Source of the DNA: Janthinobacterium fluminis
GTDB taxonomy: Bacteria; Pseudomonadota; Gammaproteobacteria; Burkholderiales; Burkholderiaceae_D
Direction: 5' to 3'
DNA: 64,000 nt
NCBI RefSeq assembly: GCF_028595325.1
Contig: NZ_JAQQXR010000005.1
Span: forward strand, 310,001-374,000
The translations under genes were made by a program, and so were the position numbers. Below the pieces are notes generated by a model. The model worked only from the letters and a program-made list of their open reading frames with translations. It was not told where the DNA came from and searched no databases. This document shows, piece after piece, positions 51,677 to 60,917 of this stretch. Position 1 is the first letter of the stretch, and the number at the start of each line of letters is the position of its first letter.

Positions 51677-52687
51677 TCAAATATTGTAGATGCCGGCCTT
51701 GTAGCGGCGCAGATTGTCTGGCTGGCTGAACCAGTCTATGGTTTCCTGCAAGCCGTTGCGCAGGCCGGCGATGCCAGGGTATTCCGGTTCCCAGCCCGTC
51801 AGCGCCTTGGCGCGGCTGTTGTCGGCCCACAGCCGCTCGACTTCGCTGCCGGCCGGGCGCATGCGCTGCTCGTCGCTGGTGAACTCGACTTGGCGGCCCA
51901 TCAGCTCGGCGATCAGTGCCGCCGTGTCGCCGACGGAAATTTCGTAATTGCTGCCGATGTTGACCACCTGGCCCAAGGCGGCGTCGCACTCGGCCACCGC
52001 GATGAAGCCGCGCACGGTGTCGCGCACATAGTTGAAGTCGCGGGTAGGGTGGACCGCGCCCAGCTTGATCTGCTGGGCGCCGGAGGCAACTTGGGTGATG
52101 ATGGTGGGGATCACGGCGCGGGCCGACTGGCGCGGGCCGTAGGTGTTGAACGGGCGTATGGTTGCCACCGGCGTGTTGAACGAGTGGTAGAAGCTCTGCG
52201 CGATCTGGTCGGCGCCGATCTTGCTCGCCGAATAGGGCGACTGGCCCTGCAGGGGGTGTTCCTCGGTGATGGGGACAAAGCGCGCCGTGCCGTACACCTC
52301 GCTGGTCGAGGTGTGCACCACGCGCTCCACGCCGAGTTCGCGCGCGGCCTGGACCACGTTCAGCGTGCCCTTGACGTTGGTGTCGATGTAGGTGTCGGGC
52401 GAGTGGTAGGAATAGGGGATGGCGATCAGCGCGGCCAAATGCAGGACCACGTCGCAACCCTGCATGGCGGTGCGCACGCCGTGCGGGTCGCGGATGTCGC
52501 CGGCGAAGACGTCGAGCGAGGACTTGACGTTGCTGTCGGCATCATCCAGCCAGCCCCAGGAGTTGAAACTGTTATAGCAGACGAAGGCGCGCACGTCGGC
52601 GCCGGCGCGCACCAGATGTTCGGTCAGATGCGAGCCGATGAAGCCGTCGGCGCCGGTAACGAGGATTTTTTTGTTTAAGATATTCAT
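51677..52687 (-). CDS. legB: Nucleotide-sugar 4,6-dehydratase of legionaminate synthesis
   Basis: 336 residues, extended SDR: ILVTGADGFIGSHLTEHLV at the start, LHLAALIAIPYSYHSPDTYI, TSTSEVYGTARFVPI and the Y-x-x-x-K motif YSASK near 154. The stretch AIPYSYHSPDTYIDTN is typical of the LegB subgroup. It removes water from GDP- (or UDP-) GlcNAc to give the 4-keto-6-deoxy sugar. It is the first step of the legionaminate pathway and is the second gene of the locus, 20 bases after the dehydrogenase. Confidence 0.9.
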   Translation of the reverse strand: MNILNKKILVTGADGFIGSHLTEHLVRAGADVRAFVCYNSFNSWGWLDDADSNVKSSLDVFAGDIRDPHGVRTAMQGCDVVLHLAALIAIPYSYHSPDTYIDTNVKGTLNVVQAARELGVERVVHTSTSEVYGTARFVPITEEHPLQGQSPYSASKIGADQIAQSFYHSFNTPVATIRPFNTYGPRQSARAVIPTIITQVASGAQQIKLGAVHPTRDFNYVRDTVRGFIAVAECDAALGQVVNIGSNYEISVGDTAALIAELMGRQVEFTSDEQRMRPAGSEVERLWADNSRAKALTGWEPEYPGIAGLRNGLQETIDWFSQPDNLRRYKAGIYNI

Positions 52688-52707
52688 GATAGTTAATGAG
52701 CGAGTGC

Positions 52708-53997
52708 TTAGAACCTGAAGACGGTCAGGCCTTCGCTTGTCAGGGCGTGCCGGTCAAACAGACTTTTCAGGTCGGCCAGCACCGGTTTGCCGGGTTTGCA
52801 CAGCGCCTTGAGTTGCGCAGGCGTCATTTGGCGATAGGCATGGTGTCCGACCGCAACCACCAGGGAGTCGACCGGTTGCGCCGGGCTGACCTGGCCCAGC
52901 GCAAGCTGGTATTCGTGCATCAGCTCGTCCGCGTCGGCGTAGGGATCGACGATGTGCACGGTGACGCCCCAGGCTTCGAGTTCGCGGACCAGGTCGACCA
53001 CCTTGCTGTTGCGGATGTCGGGGCAGTTTTCCTTGAAGGTGATGCCGAGCACGCCGACGCTGCTGCGGGCGACGTCGATGCCGTTGCGCAGCATGAGGCG
53101 GATGAGGTTGCGCGCCGCGTAGCGCGCCATATTGTCGTTGATGCGCCGGCCAGCCAGGATCACCTGCGGATGGTAGCCGACTTCCTCCGCCTTGTGGGTC
53201 AGGTAGTAGGGGTCGACCCCGATACAGTGCCCGCCCACCATGCCGGGGCGGAAGGGCAGGAAATTCCATTTGCTGCCGGCCGCTTCGAGCACTTCAAGCG
53301 TGTCGATGCCGAGGCGCTCGAAAATCACCGACAATTCGTTGACCAGGGCGATGTTCAGGTCGCGCTGCGTGTTTTCAATCACCTTGGCCGCTTCCGCGAC
53401 GCGCAGGCTGGTCGCCTTGTAGGTGCCGGCCGTGATGATGCTGGCGTATAGGCGGTCGACGACATCGGCCACTTCCGGCGTCGAGCCGCTGGTGATTTTC
53501 TTGATTTTTGTTAAAGTGTTGACCTTGTCGCCAGGATTGATGCGTTCCGGGCTATAGCCGCAAAAGAAATCTTTGTTGTATTTAAGCCCGGAAAATTTTT
53601 CCAGCAGGGGGACGCACACTTCCTCGGTGCAGCCGGGGTAGACGGTGGATTCGTAAATGACGATGGCCCCGGCTGTCAGCGCGCGGCCGACCGTCTCGCT
53701 GGCGCTGATCAGCGGCGCCAGGTCGGGGCGGTTGGCCTTGTCGATGGGCGTCGGCACGGTGACGATGAAAATGCCGCAAGAGGCGAGATCGGCCGCATCG
53801 CTGCTGAAGGTCAGTTGCCGGCTGGCCAGCAAGCTGGCGTCGGCCACTTCCAGCGTCCTGTCCCGGCCCGCCCGCAGCTCGGCGATCCTGGCGGCATGGA
53901 TGTCGAAGCCCAGGGTCGGGCGTTGTTTGCCGAACTCCACCGCCAGGGGCAATCCGACATAGCCGAGGCCGATGATGGCGAGATGGTGATTATTCAT
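52708..53997 (-). CDS. Nucleotide-sugar dehydrogenase, WbpO/TviB type
   Basis: 429 residues, UDP-glucose/GDP-mannose dehydrogenase family. NAD site IIGLGYVGLPLAVEFGK, VTVPTPIDKANRPDL, YESTVYPGCTEE, GYSPERINPGD, and the catalytic Cys in VGGHCIGVDPYYLT. The length and PGDKVNTLTKI pattern fit the TviB/WbpO (UDP-GlcNAc or UDP-GalNAc 6-dehydrogenase) group, so it probably makes a UDP-N-acetylhexosaminuronic acid. It is the first gene of the locus, 183 bases downstream of the divergent trhO gap, and probably next to its main promoter. Confidence 0.88.
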   Translation of the reverse strand: MNNHHLAIIGLGYVGLPLAVEFGKQRPTLGFDIHAARIAELRAGRDRTLEVADASLLASRQLTFSSDAADLASCGIFIVTVPTPIDKANRPDLAPLISASETVGRALTAGAIVIYESTVYPGCTEEVCVPLLEKFSGLKYNKDFFCGYSPERINPGDKVNTLTKIKKITSGSTPEVADVVDRLYASIITAGTYKATSLRVAEAAKVIENTQRDLNIALVNELSVIFERLGIDTLEVLEAAGSKWNFLPFRPGMVGGHCIGVDPYYLTHKAEEVGYHPQVILAGRRINDNMARYAARNLIRLMLRNGIDVARSSVGVLGITFKENCPDIRNSKVVDLVRELEAWGVTVHIVDPYADADELMHEYQLALGQVSPAQPVDSLVVAVGHHAYRQMTPAQLKALCKPGKPVLADLKSLFDRHALTSEGLTVFRF

Positions 53998-54112
53998 GCG
54001 TTCCACTGCCGCTCCACGGAATGATCCTGCAAATTGGGGAAGGCCGCAGAAATTGCAATTTGAATAACAATTTTGATCCACCACAGGCCGAGGCAAAATA
54101 AAAAGGCTACGA

Positions 54113-54142
54113 ATTATAGCTGGGCGTTTACCCGCTTGCCAG
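54113..54142 (-). promoter_or_regulatory. Candidate main promoter of the polysaccharide locus
   Basis: On the reverse strand a perfect TATAAT (54118 to 54113) is preceded by CTGGCA (54142 to 54137) with 18-base spacing. It lies about 115 bases before the first gene of the locus. No JUMPstart or ops-like sequence was recognised. Confidence 0.5.
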
Positions 54143-54180
54143 TGCTATTACGGATTGTTACGCTTTCGTGACATGCCGAT

Positions 54181-55062
54181 TCAACTGCCTTTCTTGCCGT
54201 GGCAATGCGGGCACGACACCTCGTACACGTATTCGGGCGCCAGTTGCTGGCGCGGCGTGACGACGGCGCGGCAGACGAAGCACTGCACCGTCTCGGTCGG
54301 CTGCAGCTGCGGGTTGAGTGCCGTGCGGTAGTCGAACACGAAGCAGTCGCCCGTGTAGTGGGCGCCGCCGACCTCCTCGAAGTACTTCAGGATGCCGCCG
54401 TCGAGCTGGTAGACGCTGTCGTAGCCGATCTCCTTCATGTGGATGGCCGCCTTTTCGCAGCGGATGCCGCCGGTGCAGAAGGTCACCACGGTCTTGCCGT
54501 CGAGCTCGTCCTTGTGGGCGGCGGCCACGGCCGGGAATTCGGTGAACTTGTCGATGCGGTAGTCGAGCGTGTTGTCGAAGGTGCCCACGTCGACCTCGAA
54601 GGCGTTGCGCGTCTCCATCATCACCACCGGCTTGCCGGCGTCGTCGACGCCGCTGTCGAGCCAGCGCTTGAGCGTGCGCGCGTCGACCGAGGGCGCGCGG
54701 CCCAGCTCCGGCTTGATCAAGGGCATGCGCATCGTGATGATCTCTTGCTTCAGCTTCACCAGCATGCGCTTGTGCGACTGCTCGGCCGAATAGCTTTCCT
54801 TGACCTCGATGTCGGCGAAGCGGGCGTCGCCGCGCAGCCAGCCGAGGAACTGGTCGATGGCCGCGCGCGGGCCGGACAGGAACATATTGATGCCCTCGGG
54901 CGTGAGCAGGATGGTGCCCTTCAGGCCCAGCTCCGCGCAGATGGCCTGGAAGCGCGGGCGCGCCGCCTCGGTGTCGTCGAAGGTGACGAATTTGTAGGCG
55001 GCGATGTTGACGTGGGCCGCGGCGGCGTTGGCGGCGGCGCTGGAGTTCGGTGTGGCTGGCAT
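54181..55062 (-). CDS. trhO: tRNA uridine(34) hydroxylase, rhodanese-like (UPF0176)
   Basis: 293 residues from ATG 55062. An N-terminal acylphosphatase-like domain ([36 protein letters not shown]) is followed by a rhodanese domain with the active-site loop [11 protein letters not shown] (Cys196, Cys202) and a C-terminal cysteine-rich tail ([10 protein letters not shown] and [11 protein letters not shown]) that may bind zinc. TrhO proteins hydroxylate uridine 34 of tRNAs to 5-hydroxyuridine. An alternative longer start is open but lacks family similarity. It lies divergent from dnaE. Confidence 0.93.
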   Translation of the reverse strand: MPATPNSSAAANAAAAHVNIAAYKFVTFDDTEAARPRFQAICAELGLKGTILLTPEGINMFLSGPRAAIDQFLGWLRGDARFADIEVKESYSAEQSHKRMLVKLKQEIITMRMPLIKPELGRAPSVDARTLKRWLDSGVDDAGKPVVMMETRNAFEVDVGTFDNTLDYRIDKFTEFPAVAAAHKDELDGKTVVTFCTGGIRCEKAAIHMKEIGYDSVYQLDGGILKYFEEVGGAHYTGDCFVFDYRTALNPQLQPTETVQCFVCRAVVTPRQQLAPEYVYEVSCPHCHGKKGS

Positions 55063-55171
55063 GGGGACAATCGGAATAAACAGAATAGCCGGTATTATAA
55101 ACTTTGTCGCCCCGCGGCCTGAAGCGGACCGCCCTTCACGGTAAAATAGCGCCACTAGTGACAGCAAGAGA

Positions 55172-58100
55172 ATGGCAAACAGCATGGAAATGGTAATGCA
55201 AGACGCCGCCGGCGCGGCCGCGGCCGTCGGCGCGCCGCAGGGCCCTGGCTTCGTGCACCTGCGGGTGCACTCCGAATACTCGATCGTCGACGGCCTGGTG
55301 CGCATCGACGACCTGGTCGACGCGGCCGCCAAGGACAAACAGGCGGCGCTGGCCGTGACGGACCTGTCGAACCTGTTCGGCATGGTCAAGTTCTACAAGG
55401 CGGCGCGCGGCAAGGGCGTCAAGCCGGTGGTCGGCTGCGACGTCTGGATCAGCAACGACGACAACCGCGACAAGCCCTCGCGCCTGCTGCTGCTGGCGAA
55501 GAACCGCATGGGTTACCTGCAGTTGTGCGAATTGCTGTCGCGGGCCTGGCTGGAGAACCAGCACAAGGGCCGCGCCGAGGTGCGCATCGAGTGGTTGCAG
55601 GCGCTGGCGACGACGCCGTCGGCGCTGCTGCCGGGCGTGAGCCCGGCGCACGGCCTGATCGCGCTGTCGGGCGCCCATTTCGGCGACGTCGGCATGGCCT
55701 TCGACAACGGCAACGCGGCGCTGGCGGAGCGCTGCGCGCAGCGCTGGGCCGACATCTTCCCCGGCCACTTCTACGTCGAAATCCAGCGCGGCGGCCAGCC
55801 CAACCAGGAACGCCAGGTGCGCCAGTCGGTGGCGCTGGCGGCCAAGCTGGGCCTGCCCGTGGTGGCGACCCATCCGGTGCAATTCATCGACCGCAACGAA
55901 TTCATCGCCCACGAGGCGCGCACCTGCATCGCCGAGGGCGAGATGCTGGCCAACGCCAAGCGCGTCAAGCGCTTCAACGACGGCCAGTGCTTCCAGTCGC
56001 AGGCCGAGATGGCGGCGCTGTTCGCCGACCTGCCGGCGGCGCTGCGGAACTCCGTCGAAATCGCCAAGCGCTGCAACCTGACGCTGGTGCTGGGCAAGCC
56101 GCAATTGCCGAACTTCCCCACGCCGCCCGGCATGACGATCGACGAATTCCTCGTCGCCGAGTCGCGCGCCGGCCTGGAGCAGCGCCTGCTCCACCTGTAC
56201 CCGGACCCGGCCAAGCGCGAGGCGCAGCGGCCGCGCTACGAGGAGCGCCTGAAGTTCGAGACGGACACCATCAGCAACATGGGCTTCCCCGGCTACTTCC
56301 TGATCGTGGCCGAGTTCATCCGCTGGGCCAAGGAGAACGGCGTGCCGGTGGGGCCGGGCCGCGGCTCCGGCGCCGGCTCGCTGGTCGCCTATTCGCTGCT
56401 GATCACCGACCTCGACCCGCTCGCCTACAATCTGCTGTTCGAGCGCTTCCTGAACCCGGAACGCGTCTCGATGCCCGACTTCGATATCGACTTTTGCCAG
56501 GAGGGGCGCGACCGCGTCATCCAGCACGTCAAGGACTTGTACGGCAAGGACGCCGTGTCGCAGATCGCCACCTTCGGCACCATGGCGGCCAAGGGCGCGA
56601 TCCGCGACGTCGGCCGGGTGCTCGACTTCGGCTACAACTTCTGCGACGGCATCTCCAAGCTGATCCCGTTCAAGCCGGGCAAGCCGGTGTCGATCGCCGA
56701 CGCCATCAAGGAGGAGCCGCTGCTGGCCGAGCGCCTCGACAACGAGGAAGAGGTCAAGCAGTTGCTCGACCTGGCCCAGCAGGTCGAGGGCATCGCCCGC
56801 AACATCGGCATGCACGCCGGCGGCGTCCTGATCGCGCCGGGCAAGCTGACCGACTTCTGCCCCCTCTACACCCAGGGCGGCGACGGCGGCGTCGTCTCGC
56901 AGTACGACAAGGACGACGTCGAGGCCGTCGGCCTGGTCAAGTTCGACTTCTTGGGCTTGACCACGCTGACCATCCTCGACCGCGCGGTGCGCTACATCAA
57001 GCAGCTCGACCCGGCCCAGGCCGACTTCGACCTGGCGCGCCTGCCGCTCAACGACAAGGCGTCCTACGAGCTGCTGACGAAGGCGAAGACGGTGGCCGTG
57101 TTCCAGCTGGAGTCGCGCGGCATGCAGGGCATGCTGAAAGACGCCCGGCCCGACCGCTTCGAGGACATCATCGCGCTGGTGGCCTTGTACCGCCCCGGCC
57201 CGATGGACCTGATTCCCGACTTCTGCAAGCGCAAGCACGGCGAGCGCTTCGACTATCCGGACCCGCGCACCGAGTCGATCCTGTCGGAAACCTACGGCAT
57301 CATGGTGTACCAGGAGCAGGTGATGCAGATGGCGCAGATCGTCGGCGGCTACTCGCTGGGCGGCGCCGACATGCTGCGCCGCGCCATGGGCAAGAAGAAG
57401 GCCGAGGAGATGGCCGAGCACCGCCAGATCTTCCGCGACGGCGCCGCCAAGGACGGTCTGACGAACGACAAGGCCGACGAGATCTTCGACTTGATGGAGA
57501 AGTTCGCCGGCTACGGCTTCAACAAGTCGCACGCGGCCGCCTACGCCTTGCTGTCCTACCACACCGCCTACCTGAAGGCGCACCACACGGCCGCCTTCAT
57601 CGCCGCCAACTTGTCGCTGGCGATGGACGACACCGACAAGATCAAGATCCTGGTCGAGGACGCCATCGACGTGTGCGGCCTGACGCTGCTGCCGCCGGAC
57701 ATCAACCAGTCCGACTACCGCTTCACGCCGGACGGCCCGCCGCCTTCCGTGTCGGGCAAGCGCGTCACGCAGATCCGCTACGGCCTGGGCGCCGTCAAGG
57801 GCTCCGGCCAGAGCGCCATCGAGGCCATCATCGCGGCGCGCCAGAGCGGCGGCCCGTTCACCGACCTGTTCGACTTCTGCAAGCGCGTCGACAAGCGCCA
57901 GATCAACCGCCGCACCATCGATTCGCTGATACGCGGCGGCGCCTTCGATTGCTTCGGCGTCGACCGCGCCATCCTGCAGGCCTCGGTCGGCTTCGCCATG
58001 GAGTGCGCCGAGCAGGACGCCAAGGCGGCCAACCAGGTCAGCCTGTTCGGCGGCGACGACAGCGACATGGTGGCGCCGCCCGAGTACGTCAAGGTGGCGC

Positions 58101-58732
58101 CGTGGAGCGACAAGCAGAAGCTGACGGAGGAAAAGATCGCCCTCGGCTTCTATCTGTCGGGCCACCTGTTCGACTCCTACGCGCCCGAGGCGCGCCGCTT
58201 CGCCCGCACCAAGCTGGCCGACCTGGACCCGTCGCGCGAGCCGCGCATGATGGCCGGCGTCATCACCGGCATCCGCACGCAGATGACGCAGCGCGGCAAG
58301 ATCATCATCGTCACGCTGGACGACAAGAGCGGCACCGTCGAGGTGACCGTGTACAGCGAATTGTTCGAGCAGAACCGCAAGATCTTCAAGGAGGACGAGT
58401 TCCTCGCCGTCGTCGGCAAGGTGTCCGAGGACCGCTTCTCGGGCGGCTTGCGCATCACGGCCGAGAAGGCCTTCGACATCGTCGCCGCGCGCATCCAGTA
58501 CGGCCGCCAGCTGGGCCTGGCGCTGCCGGCCACGCTGGACCCCAAGCGCATCCGCGAGGTGCTGCTGCCGCACCGGCTCGACGGCGGCCTGTTGATCGCC
58601 GCCCGCATCGCCCCGCAGGGCGTGGCTTGCACCTTGCAGTTCGGCGAGGAGTGGCGGGTGGCGCCGTCGGACGATTTGCAACTGGCCTTGCAGCAACTGC
58701 TGGGCGCGCAAGAGGTGGCCGTCGAGTATTGA
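55172..58732 (+). CDS. dnaE: DNA polymerase III subunit alpha
   Basis: 1186 residues, close to the usual length. N-terminal PHP domain ([20 protein letters not shown]), palm domain with catalytic Asp438 and Asp440 in [13 protein letters not shown] and a third Asp at about 592 ([12 protein letters not shown]), helix-hairpin-helix region, and a C-terminal OB-fold ([20 protein letters not shown]). It is the replicative polymerase. The AAGAG before the ATG is a workable ribosome site. The gene separates the polysaccharide locus from the core/ligase genes and has normal high-GC composition. Confidence 0.97.
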   Translation: MANSMEMVMQDAAGAAAAVGAPQGPGFVHLRVHSEYSIVDGLVRIDDLVDAAAKDKQAALAVTDLSNLFGMVKFYKAARGKGVKPVVGCDVWISNDDNRDKPSRLLLLAKNRMGYLQLCELLSRAWLENQHKGRAEVRIEWLQALATTPSALLPGVSPAHGLIALSGAHFGDVGMAFDNGNAALAERCAQRWADIFPGHFYVEIQRGGQPNQERQVRQSVALAAKLGLPVVATHPVQFIDRNEFIAHEARTCIAEGEMLANAKRVKRFNDGQCFQSQAEMAALFADLPAALRNSVEIAKRCNLTLVLGKPQLPNFPTPPGMTIDEFLVAESRAGLEQRLLHLYPDPAKREAQRPRYEERLKFETDTISNMGFPGYFLIVAEFIRWAKENGVPVGPGRGSGAGSLVAYSLLITDLDPLAYNLLFERFLNPERVSMPDFDIDFCQEGRDRVIQHVKDLYGKDAVSQIATFGTMAAKGAIRDVGRVLDFGYNFCDGISKLIPFKPGKPVSIADAIKEEPLLAERLDNEEEVKQLLDLAQQVEGIARNIGMHAGGVLIAPGKLTDFCPLYTQGGDGGVVSQYDKDDVEAVGLVKFDFLGLTTLTILDRAVRYIKQLDPAQADFDLARLPLNDKASYELLTKAKTVAVFQLESRGMQGMLKDARPDRFEDIIALVALYRPGPMDLIPDFCKRKHGERFDYPDPRTESILSETYGIMVYQEQVMQMAQIVGGYSLGGADMLRRAMGKKKAEEMAEHRQIFRDGAAKDGLTNDKADEIFDLMEKFAGYGFNKSHAAAYALLSYHTAYLKAHHTAAFIAANLSLAMDDTDKIKILVEDAIDVCGLTLLPPDINQSDYRFTPDGPPPSVSGKRVTQIRYGLGAVKGSGQSAIEAIIAARQSGGPFTDLFDFCKRVDKRQINRRTIDSLIRGGAFDCFGVDRAILQASVGFAMECAEQDAKAANQVSLFGGDDSDMVAPPEYVKVAPWSDKQKLTEEKIALGFYLSGHLFDSYAPEARRFARTKLADLDPSREPRMMAGVITGIRTQMTQRGKIIIVTLDDKSGTVEVTVYSELFEQNRKIFKEDEFLAVVGKVSEDRFSGGLRITAEKAFDIVAARIQYGRQLGLALPATLDPKRIREVLLPHRLDGGLLIAARIAPQGVACTLQFGEEWRVAPSDDLQLALQQLLGAQEVAVEY

Positions 58733-58740
58733 GGCGCGCC

Positions 58741-58772
58741 GGGGCTGGCGCGCGTCACGGCGCGTCAGCCCC
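58741..58772. terminator. Hairpin between convergent dnaE and the GT8 gene
   Basis: GGGGCTG (58741-58747) pairs with CAGCCCC (58766-58772), with further GC pairs inside. No T tract follows in either direction, so it may be a terminator for either transcript or only a structure. Confidence 0.4.
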
Positions 58773-58788
58773 GCGGATCGTGGCGGGT

Positions 58789-59751
58789 TTAGCGGGCGCG
58801 CCGCTTGCGCAGGTAGCGCAGGAACCAGCGCAGGCTCTGCAAGGGCTTGCCCTGGCGCCACAGGAAGCGCGAGTGCATGCGCATTTCCTTGGTGTTGCCC
58901 GGCTCGCCGTCCAGGCCCAGTTCGGCCCATGGCGATTGCGCCAGATGGTGGGCGAACAGCCGGCAGGCGGCGTGGCCGCTCCAATCGGCCCAGGGCTTGA
59001 CGGCGCCGGCGAAATGCACCAGCGCGGCCTTGCCGACGGGGCGCAGCGCCGTCTTGTTGTCGTTCAAGTCGTGGATCAGGTCGTACAAATAGTTCCAGCG
59101 CGGCGAGATGTAGCGGGCGCGCCCGTTCAGCACGATGTTCAGCGCGTCCTGGTCGGGGAAACGCAATTCCTTGTCGCTGTGCTGCAGCGTGGCCAGCGTG
59201 GCCTCCTTGATACCCGCCTGCAACCAGCGTTCGATGTTGATGAGCATGACGCCGCTGTTGAAGTATTCGGCCTGCGGCAGGCCCAGCGCCGCCACCCGGC
59301 GCCGCGTCGTCACCGGCGCGTCCGGCACGACGACGGCGATGTCGGCGCCGATGTCGAGCGCGGCCAGCTCGTCGAGGGGGCCGACGCACAGGATGTCGGC
59401 GTCCAGGTAGAGCACGCGCTCGCTCTGGCCGCGCAACTGTTCGGGGATCAGGAGGCGGGTGAAAATCGACAGCGAATAGTGCGAGTGGCCCAGCAGGTGG
59501 GCGAACTGGTCCAGCGTGGCCGCGTCGATCAGGTGCAACTGCGTCTGCACCAGCGGGTGCATCTGTTCGAGGCGGCGCAGGCGGGCCTGGTGTGCGGCGT
59601 CGATGGCGATGCCGAGCACGTGGAACTTGAAGCGCCGCCCCGGGTTGTGGGCGATGATCGAGGCGATCGTCGCGCCCATCGCGCGGCAATAGCGGTCGTC
59701 GACGCAAAAGGCGATGTGGAACTGCGGCTCGGCGGCCGCCACCGCCGTCAT
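58789..59751 (-). CDS. GT8 family glycosyltransferase (LPS core type)
   Basis: 320 residues from ATG 59751. GT-A fold of the GT8 family: IAFCVDDRYCRAMGATIASI, the DxD motif in VLYLDADILC near 121, PQAEYFNSGVMLINIERW, FPDQDALNIVLNG and HFAGAVKPW near 253. The basic tail (RWFLRYLRKRRAR) can bind membrane. LpsA/RfaJ-like enzymes of this family add glucose or galactose to the LPS core. It overlaps the GT9 gene by four bases (ATGA) and is the last gene of the core group. Confidence 0.88.
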   Translation of the reverse strand: MTAVAAAEPQFHIAFCVDDRYCRAMGATIASIIAHNPGRRFKFHVLGIAIDAAHQARLRRLEQMHPLVQTQLHLIDAATLDQFAHLLGHSHYSLSIFTRLLIPEQLRGQSERVLYLDADILCVGPLDELAALDIGADIAVVVPDAPVTTRRRVAALGLPQAEYFNSGVMLINIERWLQAGIKEATLATLQHSDKELRFPDQDALNIVLNGRARYISPRWNYLYDLIHDLNDNKTALRPVGKAALVHFAGAVKPWADWSGHAACRLFAHHLAQSPWAELGLDGEPGNTKEMRMHSRFLWRQGKPLQSLRWFLRYLRKRRAR

Positions 59752-60845
59752 GGCAGCGCCTGCATGACCTGGGCCACGCTGATGGCCTTGACCCAGTCGC
59801 GCCGCCGCAGCGCCGTGACGACGGTGCTGTGGGCGCGGTCCAGCGGCACCCATTCCGGATTCTTTTGCCGCATCAGGGCCACCACAGGCACGTGCACGGC
59901 GTTGGCCAGGTGCATCACCGCCGTCTCGACCGAGACGATCAGGTCGCACTCGGCCAGCATGGCCGGCAGCTGGAAGAAATTCTCTTCGGCGCTGAACAGT
60001 TCGGTGCGGGCCAGGCCGTAGCTGTGGATGACCTGGCGCGCGTGCTGCAGTTCCTGCGGCACGGCGTTGACGATGAAGCAGGCGTCGCGCCAGGCCTCCT
60101 GGGCGCGCATCGCGGCGATCAGCTCGGCCACCCGCTCCAGCGGCCAGCAGCGCTTGTGCGTCTTGGCGTAGGGGTTGATGAAGACCAGCTTGCCGGTGCG
60201 TGGCGCGAAGCCCCAGTCGGCCAGGCGCTGGCGCGCCGCCAGCGGCCATGACGCCGGCATGTCGACGAAGGGGAAGCGCGCGGCCGGCGCCACATCGAGC
60301 CCGCACAACTGGCGGAACCAGTCGGCGTAGACGTCGCTGATGTGGTGGTCGGCCGGGCCGGCGTAGGGCGCCAGCGCGGCGTCGAGGCGGCGGTAGGCCA
60401 GCAGGTGGTGGGGCTGGAACAGGCCGACCGGCTTTTTCATGCCCAGCACCAGGCCGTCCGGGCTGATGCTGCGCGCCAGGCCGGCGTACAGGTGCGGGCG
60501 CAGCGTCGCCAGCGAGACGACGATGGGATACTGCTCGCGCCGCGCGGCGGCGATGGCTTCCTGGTACAGGGCCGGGCTGTAGGTGCTGTTGTAGACCTTG
60601 GCGAAGCAGCCGCAGTGGCCGACCCAGTCGTACAGCGAATATTTCCTCAATCCTTCCCACTGGGCCGGGTCGGCGGTGCGGCGCACCTCGTCCACCCACA
60701 GGTGGACTTGCAGATGCGGGTGGGCGCGGGCGAAGGCCTGGAAGTAGTTTTGCAGGTAGGTGAAGTCGCCCAGCGCCAGGTGGGCGATGAAGAGGATTTT
60801 ATTCGATTGCTGCAGCCGGTCGGCGGGGATCAGGGTCGGTGTCAT
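59748..60845 (-). CDS. GT9 family (heptosyltransferase-like) glycosyltransferase
   Basis: 365 residues. GT-B fold: KILFIAHLALGDFTYLQNYF at the start, FINPYAKTHKRCWPLERVAE near 224, and the donor-site CDLIVSVETAVMHLANAVHV, where the usual Asp of the D-T-x-x-H motif is Glu. This is the GT9 family that includes the heptosyltransferases WaaC/F/Q of LPS inner core; the precise sugar is open. It is followed by GT8 with overlap, and its upstream gene is the WaaL-like ligase. Confidence 0.8.
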   Translation of the reverse strand: MTPTLIPADRLQQSNKILFIAHLALGDFTYLQNYFQAFARAHPHLQVHLWVDEVRRTADPAQWEGLRKYSLYDWVGHCGCFAKVYNSTYSPALYQEAIAAARREQYPIVVSLATLRPHLYAGLARSISPDGLVLGMKKPVGLFQPHHLLAYRRLDAALAPYAGPADHHISDVYADWFRQLCGLDVAPAARFPFVDMPASWPLAARQRLADWGFAPRTGKLVFINPYAKTHKRCWPLERVAELIAAMRAQEAWRDACFIVNAVPQELQHARQVIHSYGLARTELFSAEENFFQLPAMLAECDLIVSVETAVMHLANAVHVPVVALMRQKNPEWVPLDRAHSTVVTALRRRDWVKAISVAQVMQALP

Positions 60846-60917
60846 AAGGTGTGCGGCGGGTTCGGCGCCGGTTATCGGTGGCGCCCAGGCGGTTTGTCGG
60901 TGAAAATGTCCGTGTCG

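Noticed and set aside
55136-60021. Very long open frames of about 1500 codons across dnaE and the GT8 gene, on both strands
   Set aside because: They are shifted or antisense readings of high-GC coding DNA with Arg/Ala/His-rich, domain-free translations; dnaE and the GT genes explain the region fully.
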